Position numbers and translations under genes: made by a program | The notes under the pieces: model-generated | Told to the model about the DNA's origin: nothing | The model's database searches: none | Seen by the model: only the letters and a program-made list of their open reading frames with translations | Source of the DNA: Zizania palustris | Lineage: Eukaryota > Streptophyta > Magnoliopsida > Poales > Poaceae | Reading direction: 5' to 3' | NCBI GenBank assembly: GCA_019279435.1 | Contig: JAAALK010000082.1 | Span: 16,087,116 to 16,151,115 of the forward strand | DNA: 64,000 bases | In this document: positions 19,191 through 29,296 of the stretch, one piece after another | Position numbering within the stretch: the stretch's first letter is position 1 | How the letters are laid out: every line of letters starts with the position of its first letter

Positions 19191-20472
19191 TGTTTATAGC
19201 AAAAAATGGCATTAATGGTCAAACTAGGCAAATATAGGAAAAAAGTATTTTGACCGAAAATATGTCAACCTGGCAAAGGCCGGTCCAACCGGCCAGGTCC
19301 GGTCAGACCGGATCCATGGGCTCGGTCAGACCGACCAGGGTCTGGATTTCGGATCCGAGTGGGATTCGAGGTATTTTCATCCAAAACTTATCTCAACAGA
19401 GTTTTGGACGCATCTAACTCTATCTCTAGCCAGGGATAACTAGTCCAACCCCTATAAATACTAGGGGGAAGGCCGATTCAAGCCCCCCCGACATACCAAT
19501 CCAAAGCCCTGGCTTTGAATTGTTTTTACTTTATTTACTTTTCCGCATCTTCGTGGGTTTGCTTGAAAGCCCTTCGTCTGCCTCATCTGTAATCACGGTA
19601 ACCCTTGGTGGTTCGCTTGTGAACCTCCCGTTAATCCATGTAACGAATTGCTATCCTTTTTATCGGTTTTATAACCCCTACCTGGCAATTCGGCCCTTTG
19701 GTCGCATTGTGTTTGATCTATTATTGTTTTTGCAGGCCAATTGTCTCATTAAACATCCTCGCGAAGTTTGGGAGCAATTGGGAATCGTTTGCTACGGTTG
19801 CCGAGGCTCAACAGATCAGATCTGTTACCCTGGTCCGACCGACGTTGAGGTACCGGTCTGACCGGAGCCCCTAGTCACGCCGTTGTCAGCAACAGCCGGT
19901 CCAACCGACGGCCCTCCGCCGGTCCGACCGGGATTCTTCGCACCGGGCGGGGCGAAGTCGAAGTCTGAGCCCTCCGAAGCCCTGCGCGCCGGAGCTCCGC
20001 GCGATCGAAGGTCGACGTCCGGAGGTCCCTTCACGCGGTGTGACCGGGAGAGCACGGTCGGTCCAACCGACTAGGCTTCGCCGGTCCGATCGCCGAAGTC
20101 GCGCTTCGCATCTAACTTCGGGGCACCGCCCGAAGCCCCTTCACAACCCTTCGGTCCGACCGGGGTTGTACCTCCGGTATGACCGGGTTTGAGGCCGAAG
20201 GCGTCCCAAGGACCCTTCGGACCAGCACCTGCTATTACTCCGAATCGGCCTCCGAATTGGCCAATTCCATGTATTTTGGTCATTTTGTTACTATTTACAT
20301 TGCTATCAATACTTTCGTCCAATTGGATTAAAATACTAGTTATTTATCTGATTGCATGGCGACTCCAAATCCCTTGTCACTATCTAGGGTAGTCGGAACA
20401 CGGCGTCGGTATCGTTGCAATACTTTGGACGTCGAACCGGCCCAAGTGCGGGGGCGCATTTCTGCATCAACA
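19191..20472 (+). mobile_element. Tat-A 3' LTR
   Basis: This 1,282-bp LTR matches the 5' LTR except for scattered substitutions and a 23-bp indel around 8089/19285. It ends GCATCAACA directly before the second CATAT. The GGTCNGACC words of the 5' copy are kept, some with independent changes. Confidence 0.92.
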
Positions 20473-21111
20473 CATATGACACATGTGAGTCTTGCTTACT
20501 TGGCAAAATGTCAAAGACGTCTTTCACTAGACATAATGAGAGGGAGAATGAGCTATTGGCCATAGTACATACTGATGTGTGTGGACTAATGAGCCATGTC
20601 ACAAGAGGTGGTTATCAGTACTTCATCACTTTTACCAATGACTTTGGTAGATATGGTTACGTATACTTGATGAGGCATAAGTGGGAGTCTTTCAAAAAGT
20701 TCAAGGAGTTCTAAAATGAGGTACAAAATCATACGGGCAAGACAATTAAATTTCTACGATCTAATCATGGAGGTGAATATTTGAGCCATGACTTTAGTGA
20801 TCATACGAAGCAGTGTGGAATTGTTCCACAACTAACTCCACCCAACATGCCCTAGTGGAATGGAGTGTCCGAGCAGAGGAACCGCACTTTGTTGGACATG
20901 GTTCAGTTAATGATGTGTGTGTCAAACGTTTGACATCTAACAAATTCACTCCTAAATCTGACAAGTGCTTCTTTGTGGGGTATCCTTGGCAATCAAAAGG
21001 ATACTATTTCTATAATATAGAAGAGGGCAAAGTGTTTGTCGCTCGGAAAGGTGTATTCCTTGAGAAAGTGTTTCTCTCTATTGGTGTATTTTTTTTATCA
21101 CAATTTGACAC
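20473..21111 (+). pseudogene. copia-2 integrase, part 2
   Basis: Copia-2 pol resumes after the CATAT copy. It starts with DTCESCLLGKMSKTSF (second half of the HHCC zinc site), then the integrase core: VHTDVCG (first Asp), FTNDFGRYGYVYLM (second Asp) and WNGVSEQRNRTLLDMV (catalytic Glu). Stops occur at 20712-20714 and before WNGVSE. After LDMV a deletion joins the core to the C-terminal FVGYPWQSKGYYFYN segment (about 20978-21022). The sequence is cut at 21111 by the Tat-F LTR. The candidate target copy is GACAC (21107-21111). Confidence 0.85.
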
Positions 21112-22090
21112 TGTTGACACTAAAACGAGCCAACACACTGACGCGGATCTGATGATCCAAAAACATGAAGATACTTAGAAACAACCCTAAGCATAACACA
21201 ACACCGATGTCACGTTCTGGCGACCCTTAGATAGTGTAAGGGAAAAACATAGTCGCCAGGCAATCAAATAATCTTAAAGCAAAATTATTCAACCAACTGA
21301 ATTGTATAGAAAGTAATTAAACCTAATCGGCTAGACGAAGACAATTGGATCGAAGTGTACTGTGCGAGGGGGTCACCGAAGGGGGCCTTCGATGTCTGGT
21401 GTGAAGGGTGCACCGAAGTAGACTTCGACGTCTGGACCGATCTGACCGAAGACGGGCCCCAGATAAACTGACTGACCCGAAATCGCCTCTGAACGAAAGG
21501 GTTCGGTGCGAAGTCTTCGGTGTGGTGAGACCTAATGTGAAGTACTCCAGTATAATGAAGATAAACGCGAGGACTCTAACTTGATGTAATCCCGGTGTGA
21601 AGCAACCCCAGTGCAAAGCAACCCCGGTGCGATGTGGCTCTGACATGCGAGATTGGCTAGACTGGTGACAACGTGATAGATCCGACACGGATGGGTGGAG
21701 CGAAGACCTATCGGAGATTGATCCCACAACCTCCGAAACTAGCCTCCTAGCTCCAAAAGTCACCTTTCGGGAATCATATTGACACAAAAACCCTTGACGA
21801 AGGAAATCTAGGTGCGAAATCTGCAAAAGCACTAAGATCAAATGCCAATTCGGCCCGGAGACCGAATTACCAAGTGTAGATAAAGAAAACCGATAAAAAT
21901 GATAGCAATCTGTTACGTAGATTAAATGGATGTTTCACGAGCGAATCAATAAGGACTTACAATGGTTTCGATGTGATGCATGGAGAGTTTACGGTGCAAA
22001 CTCACAAAGATGGACTTTAGAGCTACTCCTAGGGCAGGAAAAGTAGATTGAAAGTAATATGATTCAAAACTAGGGTTTTGATTTGATATG
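21112..22090 (-). mobile_element. Tat-F 3' LTR, distal part
   Basis: It begins TGTTGACACTAAAACGAG, homologous to the start of the Tat-H LTR at 44888. It is interrupted at 22090 by element B (target copy ATATG at 22086-22090). The reverse complement aligns with the U5 end of the Tat-A LTR around AGTCGCCAGGCAATCA (21252-21267). Confidence 0.85.
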
Positions 22091-22584
22091 TGTTGGGGGA
22101 AAATATCTCATCTTCGAGGTTATTGCCGAAGCAACATGAAGGCAGACAGCGGGTTTGAAGGTTCCCAAACGGTCATCTTCGAAGATACTCGGAACCCAGT
22201 TCGAAGTACGAAGTAGGCATTGGTTCGAAGTACATCTTCGAACTAAGGCCCTCCAAGATCTTTTCTGCCAGCTAAGATGGAAGACTTATCTTCTTTCTCA
22301 TTAGATTAGTCTTTTACCATTTTAGCCCTATTAAGGGAACCGAATAGTTTCCACTATGTCGGTTGTAATAGAGGGGTAAATAGGTCTTTTCCTTAATGAT
22401 TGGGCCTATAAATACCCCCCATTTCACCCTGTAATAGGGACCGAATACAAGTTATTCAATACACACATTCGAACTATTCTAAGTTATTATCCTTTCGGAG
22501 GCTTAGAACAGTTCTCTTCGCAAACACTTCGTTTGTTAGTTTCTCTTCTACAGAAACCTGTTAGTGTAATCTTTTACGCCAACA
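22091..22584 (+). mobile_element. Element B 5' LTR
   Basis: It starts TGTTGGGGG and ends ACGCCAACA. The TATA box CTATAAATA is at 22406-22414. Short words such as TCTTCGAAGA, GTTCGAAG and ACTTCG are frequent. It differs from the 3' LTR at six transition sites. Confidence 0.95.
22406..22414 (+). promoter_or_regulatory. Element B LTR TATA box
   Basis: CTATAAATA followed by CCCCCC is identical in the 3' LTR at 31010-31018. It drives the sense transcript. Confidence 0.75.
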
Positions 22585-22606
22585 GTTTGCGCTGTCCGTG
22601 GGGAAC
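22585..22606 (+). promoter_or_regulatory. Element B primer-binding site
   Basis: GTTTGCGCTGTCCGTGGGGA directly follows the LTR end. Its position and TGTCCGTGGGGA ending are typical of Tat elements. The priming tRNA was not assigned. Confidence 0.6.
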
Positions 22607-22646
22607 CTAGTCCGAAAAACTTCGTTCTCTACCAACTTCTTACATC

Positions 22647-25646
22647 ATGCCTCCTAAGCGGAGCGCACCCCGCAATCCCACTCGGAGGTCCTCTCGGATC
22701 TCCGGAGAAATACCCTTCGACACAGTTGAAGTCGGAGGTCCTTCGACATTCCCTCCACAAACTCCGGAAGGGGCTTCCATCCCTCGAACATACGAAGCTT
22801 CTCCGCCAACCCCTTCTATACTCCGACCGCCCGGAGTCCCTTCTCCACCTTCCATCTCGATTCGAACTGATCCGACCAGTTCTCAAGACCCGGAAGATCC
22901 TTCCGGAAGAGATGAAAATAATCTTGGAGATATGGCCACTCAAATGGCCAAGCTTCAAGCTGAAGTGACAAGGTGGTGACAGGAAGCTGCGAGCAGGCTT
23001 CGCTCTCAAGCCACCCCAACCATCCCAGAAGTGCCCGAAGACGATGATCTTGATTATCCCGAAGCCCCGGAGAACACCTCCTTCGACAATGAGTCTCCGC
23101 TGCATCCTGAGCTGCAGAAGGTTCGCTTTGATCCAAAGTTTAAAACTTCGAAGCTCTGTAAGTATGCAGGAGATGAAGATCCCGGAGAGTTCGTTCGGTC
23201 TTATGCCCTAGCAATTGAGGCTAGCAGTGGAGTTAGAGACACTATGGCGAAGTGCTTCCCTTTAGCTCTTCAAGGAGTGGCATTGAGATGGTTCTGGTCT
23301 TTGAAGCCAGGATCAATCAATTCATGGTCGCAGTTGAAGAGGAAGTTTATAAGCAACTTTCAGGGAACCTTCGTGCCTCCTATGTCAACAGGAAGCCTTT
23401 TCCAGGCGAAACAGCTCCCCGGAGAAACATTGAGGCAGTAATTTAAGCGCTTCGCTCATACGAAGTCGCAAATTCGGGGGCTGTCCACATCTTCAGTGGT
23501 TGATGCAGCTCGGGAATGCGTCAGTCATCAAGGCCTTCTGGATAAACTGCATCGGAAGAGCATCTCCTCAGTCTCTCAGTTAATGTCATACTTCGAGGAG
23601 TATGCGAGGTCAGAAGAGGGTTGGCTTCGGAGGACTGCTGCTACTTCGTTTATATTGCAAGAAGTCAAAGTAGAAGTGAAGACTTCGGCGCAGCCGCAGG
23701 AACCAGTCTTCGAAGTGCAACATGATCGGAGAAGAGGGCAAAAGCACCCTCGTTCTGAAGTCATGAATATTGCACCCCCACAGAAGTTTACACCAAGAGC
23801 TCCACAGTCTACGGGGAACAAGGCCAGCGGCTGGAGGCCGCCAGGGAAAACGGCTGGCAAGGGCCAGACCCTTTTCTGCTGCATTCACGGAGAAAATCGA
23901 AGCCATGCAACTGACACTTGCAAGGCTATACTTACTCTAAGGGGAGAGTACTTAGAGAGAACTTCGGGTCGAGGCAGTACCGACCGAGTTCCAGCTACAA
24001 CGCGCCCAGAGCCGGTCCAGGCTGTGGCACGAATAGAAAATTTTGATGCTGCAAGGCACCCTCCGGTGGCCAATGTTATGCCACCTCCGAAGCAAGAAGA
24101 AGGGCAAGATAGAGGAAAAAGAGTAGTTCTCCCTATCTCCGGAGGAGGTACCCTCGGAAGCATGTCCAAGAGACAGCGAAGAGAGTACGTTCGGGAAGTA
24201 GGTCATATTGGGACTTCGTCATCTGCAGCTGCAATGCCGGAGTGGTCTCACGTTCCGATATCTTTCTCTGCGGAGGATGCAGCTGGTATTAAGTTCCCGC
24301 ACGCAGATCCATTGGTTATCACTGCTGATATTGCGGGCACTGAAGTCCGAAGGGTGTTAATTGACGGAGGTAGCTCGGCAGATATCATTTTTGTTCAAGC
24401 CTTCGATCAGTTATGCATTTCCAGGAAGCATCTCCTTCTAGTGGCTCGTCCTCTGTAAGGCTTCGCAGGACCCCCGCTTGATGCACTTGGTCAGATAGGC
24501 CTAGAAGTTACCTTTGGAGAAGGTTTATTAGCCCAGACTGAAGAAGTAATTTTTGATGTGATAGATGCCCCTTATGCTTATAACGTCATCTTCGGAAGGG
24601 GCATGCTGAACCAGTTCGAAGCTGTGGCGCATCACAATTACTTGTGCATGAAGATGCCCACACAAGCAGGAGTCCTTACGATCTTCGGAGATCAAGCCAT
24701 TGCTCGGAGGGCGGAATATGGTCATGGTCCCCCTCTTGATCCGAGGCAAGTAAACAGTGTGCAAAATAATGAAGAAATTTTTTCAGCCTCCTCTGAAGCT
24801 TCGAAGAAGTCTTTTCAGAGACCAAGTCCCGAAGGAGAGATTGCAACGAAGGTCATTGTTAAAGATGGTAAAGAGTACACTTTTCAATTTGGTAAAGATT
24901 CTTCTAAGTGGGTGGAAGCAGAACCCTTAACAGCTATCACTTCGAACAATGTGCAGAAATTCTTCTGGAAGAACATTATTTGTCGGTTCGGAGTGCCTAG
25001 ATACCTCACAGTTGATAATGGAACACAGTTCGACGCAGAACCCTTCAGGAAGTTTTGCGAAGACCTAGGCATTCAGCTATGTTTTGCTGCAGTGAGGCAT
25101 CCTCAGTCGAATGGAGCCGTAGAACGAGCCAATGGAAATATTTTATCAGGGCTAAATCGAAGAATAGTAGGATTAGCAAAGGGACTGTGGACCGAAGAGC
25201 TTCCGAAGATTATGTGGTCCATTCGGACTACGCAAACAAGGTCCACAGGTTTTACTCCGTTCAGACTACTATTCGGAGATGAAGCTATGACTCCAACGGA
25301 GCTCAAAGGGGGATCATTTCGCAGCACCGAACCGGACATTGAAGAAGAAAGACAAGCTTCGTTAGACTTATGAGAAGAAACAAGACTTCGGGCTGTAGCT
25401 AATTTATCAAAGTATTATCAGCAGACGAAGGCTTGGTATGACCCGAAGGTTAAGCTCAATGAACTAAGACCGGGTCATCTTGTTCTACGAAGCATTATAG
25501 CACCAGGGAAGTTAGGCAATAAATGGGAAGGTCCATACCTAATTGTCCGTTCAGGGCGCCCTGGTTCGTTTAAATTAGCTAATTTAGAAGGTGAAGAGTT
25601 AGCACATACTTGGCATGCGGAGCACCTAAAGCGATACTTCACATAA
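22647..25646 (+). pseudogene. Element B gag-protease-integrase reading frame
   Basis: The frame opens at ATG 22647 and closes at TAA 25644-25646, with in-frame stops at 22977, 23439, 24456 and 25371 but no frameshift. Gag has LQGVALRWFWSLKPGSINSW (about 23265-23324), SQLKRKFISNFQG and a zinc motif CCIHGENRSHATDTC (about 23877-23921). Protease has VLIDGGSSADIIF (about 24354-24392) and the YNVIFGRGMLN block. At about 24890-24906 the frame passes directly into the integrase core: KWVEAEPL, YLTVDNGTQF (catalytic Asp) and HPQSNGAVERAN (catalytic Glu), then the C-terminal KWEGPYLIV. RT, both RNase H domains and the integrase zinc site are missing. Confidence 0.9.
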
Positions 25647-25854
25647 GGGCTCCTTGTAATTCGCTTGTAATCATCTCCTAAATTAATAAAGCATATGACC
25701 CTGATAGTTGCCTTCCCCTCATAGACTTCCAGCTTCCGAGTGGACGCACTGGAACCGCGGGGTCGACCGAGAGGGAAGTGTCATTAAGCTGGGTTGTATT
25801 TTCGGACTTCGAACCCATAAAGTTCGAAGCATCCGACGTGGGGGCTGACATAAT

Positions 25855-26216
25855 CCGGAGCCCAGGCCACCGGCTTGTAGGCATCCGTAAAAGAGCCCAA
25901 AACCACACCCTACGGAGTCCAAGCCATTGGCTGGTAGACTTCCGTAAAAAGAGCCGAAGGTGGCCAAAACCCTACGGAGTCCAGGCTGCAGCTGGTAGAC
26001 TTCCGTAAAAAGAGCCGAAGGTGGCCAAAATCTGCGAAGTCCAAGCCATTGGCTGGTAGACTTCTGCAAAAAGAGCCGAAGGTGGCCAAATTATACGGAG
26101 TCCAAGCCATTGGCTGGTAGACATCCGTAAAAAGAGTCCAAAGAGACCATTGCAAACTCCGAACCATTGGTTCGTCAGAGATCGCAAAAATAAGCCGAAG
26201 GTGGCTAAAGCAAAAC
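25855..26216 (+). repeat. Six-copy 60-bp tandem repeat in element B
   Basis: The unit is marked by CGGAGTCCAAGCCATTGGCT, GGTAGACTTCCGTAAAAAGA and GCCGAAGGTGGCCAAA. It starts near 25855, 25915, 25977, 26037, 26097 and 26157. Outer copies are most diverged. The array lies between the sense stop at 25646 and the 3' end of the antisense gene at 26570. No coding role is visible. Confidence 0.85.
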
Positions 26217-26569
26217 AGCATTTGAGCCATGAGCTTCGAATGTCTGTTAACATAGTCCAAAGTGACAAATTTTTTAAGACACTAAAGTGTCCTGAAAGTT
26301 ATCTCAAGTGATTTCTTTCATAAAACAAAGGTACTAAGCTACCATTCTTCCGACTGCAAAAAGTCGAAGACATTTCATAAGATTTCAAAAGATCTTTAAA
26401 TGACAGAGGGGCTCCGAACCCCAAAAAATTGTACTCCGAAGTTTTTTCTTTGCGCATAACCATCTTTGAATACATTTCGAAGTTGCTTATACCCAAAGAG
26501 GGGCTAGTAAATATGGAGACAATTTTAAATCGGCATTCATTATTGAAATAAATGTGTTTACAGATTACA
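26217..26569. other. Non-coding interval between repeat array and antisense gene end
   Basis: AT-rich sequence without a gene. It would hold the 3' untranslated region and poly(A) signal of the antisense gene. AATAAT-like words occur on the minus strand near 26540-26550. Confidence 0.4.
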
Positions 26570-27049
26570 CTATGAAAAATTGGTATCTATACCAAGAATG
26601 AATCGGAGACCTCTTCGGTGCCGAGAGCTAGGGGTGGAACGACTAGTTCCAACATCGGAAGTTCTAAGAATTTTACGTTTAACTCTCTTCCTCCCCTTCG
26701 AAGCTCTAAAATCCTTCTGCTCTTGTTGAAGCTCGGCCCAAGTTCGAAGCCGTTCGGGGCTTCTTTCCCAGCTTCTAAGATCTTCAGATCTTTTATTTCG
26801 AGCTTCACCTTCGTCTTCAGACCAAATAGTGTCTTCAGAAGACGAGGTGTTTGCGTTAACCTCTTTTTCTTCCTCTTTAATATAAGACAATACGTCTTTG
26901 ATTACTTCGGGCGCAATTATGCCGGAGTCATCTCGAGGAATAAGAAATCGAGGACGCTTATAACTCTTTAGAAGTTCGAAGGTGTTCCATAATGAGCGAA
27001 GTTCATTGTTAAGCTCTAACACTTCGATGTCTTCCATAAGAGGCAAAGC
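26570..27049 (-). CDS. Antisense gene exon 5
   Basis: The acceptor ATTTTTAG^GCT is at 27050/27049. The encoded C terminus includes LELNNELRSLWNTFELLKSY, an acidic SSSEDTIWSEDEGEARNK patch and a basic KGRKRVKRKIL patch that resembles a nuclear localisation signal. It ends at a stop at 26570-26572. Confidence 0.8.
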   Translation of the reverse strand, partial: ALPLMEDIEVLELNNELRSLWNTFELLKSYKRPRFLIPRDDSGIIAPEVIKDVLSYIKEEEKEVNANTSSSEDTIWSEDEGEARNKRSEDLRSWERSPERLRTWAELQQEQKDFRASKGRKRVKRKILRTSDVGTSRSTPSSRHRRGLRFILGIDTNFS

Positions 27050-27137
27050 CTAAAAATATAACAAACAAGATTTTCATTGATAAATGTTTACAAGCATGAG
27101 CTTTACATAGTCAAAAAATCCTAAATAATTCCTAAAC

Positions 27138-27962
27138 CTGCGGGTTCGGAGGAGGCTGACTGCTCGAAGCTTGGCTCCGAACTTGCTTCTGGCGTTGGCC
27201 TTCATCGATCCAAGCCTTGATCACGGAACGACCTTCGGCTCTCCATGAGGTTTGAAAGGCTCGCCAGGCGGCAGTCACGCCTTCGGAAGGATTCAAAAGC
27301 CGCTCGTCGTCAAAGGTAATGGAGCCCTCTGCGCTCGGAGTGATTGTTCGGCCCAAATCCTCGTAGTAACGAAGTAGTCCGAGGGCAGACACTTGTCCGG
27401 AGAGTTCTCCATAACGAATGTCTGCTGTCTTCATTTGCTTCGCTGCTCCTTGGATCCTTTTTAACCGGCGCAGCAGAGTCACGTTGTCATCCGAAGGAAG
27501 TGATCCAGTAGTACCGAAGTACTCCAGAACACCTAGCATCTGTTCGATGACCTCCGTAGCTACCTTCTCCGACTTAAGCTTTTCTTCAATTAGTGCATCC
27601 TTGCTCGAAGTTGTTCCTGCCAAAACTCCGGAAATCCTAGCATTCTCCGTAGTTAAAATATTCTTCTGGTTTAGGAGTTGGCTAGCTTCCTCTTGGAGCC
27701 TTACAAGTTCGGACCCAGCACTAGCATGCTCCAACCGCACCTTTTCAATTTCAGCCCGAAGCACGATTCTTTCTGCTTCGAGCTCCTTATTAGCAGCCTC
27801 CAAGCCCTGTCTGGCCCTACGCTCCGTTGAAATCACATTATCCATTTGAAGTACTCTAGCTTCGGAGAAAGACAAGTTGCGTTTAAGAGCTTCATTTTCT
27901 TCCCGAAGCTGAGCAATTTCATTCTCGCTTGATAAAGTTGCAGCGCGGGCCAAGACTGCTTG
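27138..27962 (-). CDS. Antisense gene exon 4, coiled coil
   Basis: The acceptor TTCTCAG^CAAG is at 27963/27962. The exon encodes about 275 residues, largely heptad-like and charged (NEIAQLREENEALKRNL, ELEAERIVLRAEIEKVRLEH, LQEEASQLLNQKN). A more globular end, RTITPSAEGSITFDDE, follows. The donor CGCAG^GTTTAG is at 27138/27137. The exon is in phase 0 at both ends. Confidence 0.85.
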
Positions 27963-28080
27963 CTGAGAAAAGAAAAAACTAAAGTAAGAAATTATTCATG
28001 TATAATTTGCTGCTGGTTCGAAGATGTACTCCGAACCCAATATAATTCGCTAAAGATATTGGCTCGAAGGTGCTCCGTAC

Positions 28081-28505
28081 CTGGTAGGCCGCTCATTCCA
28101 GGGCAACGTTAAGCTCCGAACTCTTCGCCCTGCTTAATTTTGCTACCAGCTCTGTCTCCCCGACTTCGCGACTCACTCGACCTAAAGGTTTGAGCAGAGT
28201 CCGAAGCCCAGTTGGCTCCAAAAAAGGAGTCAAAAGAGGGAGCATTGCCGAAGCCTTTTGGTCATCCCTGCTTGACGAAGGTCCAGAGCGTTCTCCTGAG
28301 GTCCTTGGAACTTCGGAAGATGGCCCTCCCTCAGTTGATTCACTTTCATCTGTTGATTCAGATGAAGTTGATCCTTGAGCAGGGAGAGGCTCTATTTGTC
28401 TTTTACCCCTTCCAGGCCCCTGTTGAGCGACCTCCGGGTGCGGCTCCGAAGTTGTCGAAGGCCCTTGAATTGGATCTTCGCGTTGTACTTCTACAGAAGG
28501 AGGCT
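28081..28505 (-). CDS. Antisense gene exon 3, with nonsense codon
   Basis: The acceptor TTTTGCAG^AG is at 28506/28505. The segment is low-complexity with Ser/Glu runs (STSSESTDESESTEG), then LLKPLGRVSREVGETELVAK. The TGA at 28093-28095 interrupts the frame shortly before the donor CCAG^GTACGG (28081/28080). The codon could have arisen by a single C-to-T change. Confidence 0.8.
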
Positions 28506-28575
28506 CTGCAAAAGCAAAGGTATTATACATTGTATAATTTTGCAGAAAATAATAAGAGAATTGTGCGAAGTTTAC

Positions 28576-29223
28576 CTTCGACATTCTGGGGGAGATCGAG
28601 CACCGGACTGCTCGGAGGATCGAAGGTGAGGTCTTCGTCTGAATCCACAGTTAAAATTTCTGCTGTCGGAGTATCTCCGTGAGCAGTCCTCCCTTCATCC
28701 ACAACTGAAGTTGTAGGAACTTCAACTTCATCTTCGCCCATAGGGGCTTCGATCTGCTCTTCTTCTTGAGCATCCGGAGCTCTCACCTCTTCAATATTAG
28801 CTTGAGGCTCCGGCATACCTGCAGTATCCTCAATGTGAATATCTTTTTGAGCTGCATCTTCATCAATCAACCTCACTAATAATATACCTTCGTCTTCTTT
28901 AGAACCGGAGATTGAGGTTCTTGAGCTCGAAGGCGCAGGATTCGAAGGTGCGATATTTTTTGGCTTCCGAGCCACCTTCTTCACCGGAGTCCTTGCGGAG
29001 CTCGAAGCTCCGGTTTCAGCTGTCGTCTTCTTGGGTCCTTTCTCCGAAGGCACCCAGTCCATCAGAGGGGGCGGAGTCAACTCCAACATTCCCCATACTC
29101 TGTTAAACCTTTCCCAACTCCTGACCAATTTAACTCTCCATTCTTTTTCAGTCGGGGTTGGGGCACCCAAAATCTTCTCCGAAGCCCTTACAATTTGCTC
29201 TGAAGTAATAGGGGCTGAAGAAG
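28576..29223 (-). CDS. Antisense gene exon 2
   Basis: The acceptor TTTTTTAG^C is at 29224/29223. The encoded segment starts with PITSEQIVRASEKILG and a KEWRVKLVRSWERFNRVWG helix. It becomes Ser/Pro-rich and acidic (for example AQEEEQIEAPMGEDEVEV). The donor GAAG^GTAAAC is at 28576/28575. Confidence 0.8.
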
Positions 29224-29296
29224 CTAAAAAATAAATAATTCAAGTTAGTATTTCTTCGAAGTAAATATGTATAATGCATGTTGGTTTCGAAGTTAC

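Larger units (their letters stand above)
7997..20472 (+). mobile_element. Tat-A: complete Tat-lineage Ty3/gypsy element with solo LTR inside
   Basis: This 12,476-bp element is flanked by the perfect 5-bp duplication CATAT (7992-7996 and 20473-20477), and copia-2 coding sequence resumes across it. LTRs are 7997-9301 and 19191-20472 (TG...CA). The order is LTR, primer-binding site, gag, Trp/Pro-rich linker, protease, RT, RNase H, a second archaeal-type RNase H, integrase, polypurine tract, LTR. The second RNase H is diagnostic of the Tat lineage. A solo LTR (11376-13581) splits the gag-pol linker, so the element without it was about 10.3 kb. By eye the LTRs differ by roughly 4-6% plus a 23-bp indel, so Tat-A is older than element B. 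All coding regions carry stops. Confidence 0.92.

Noticed and set aside
22629..23136. Minus-strand frames over element B gag as part of the antisense gene
   Set aside because: They are complements of gag, with no splice sites or link to the antisense exons at 26570-30242.
24890..24906. Retained first catalytic Asp of integrase in element B
   Set aside because: An Asp occurs just before SSKWVEAEP, but the sequence there is the deletion junction, so it cannot be counted as the original residue.
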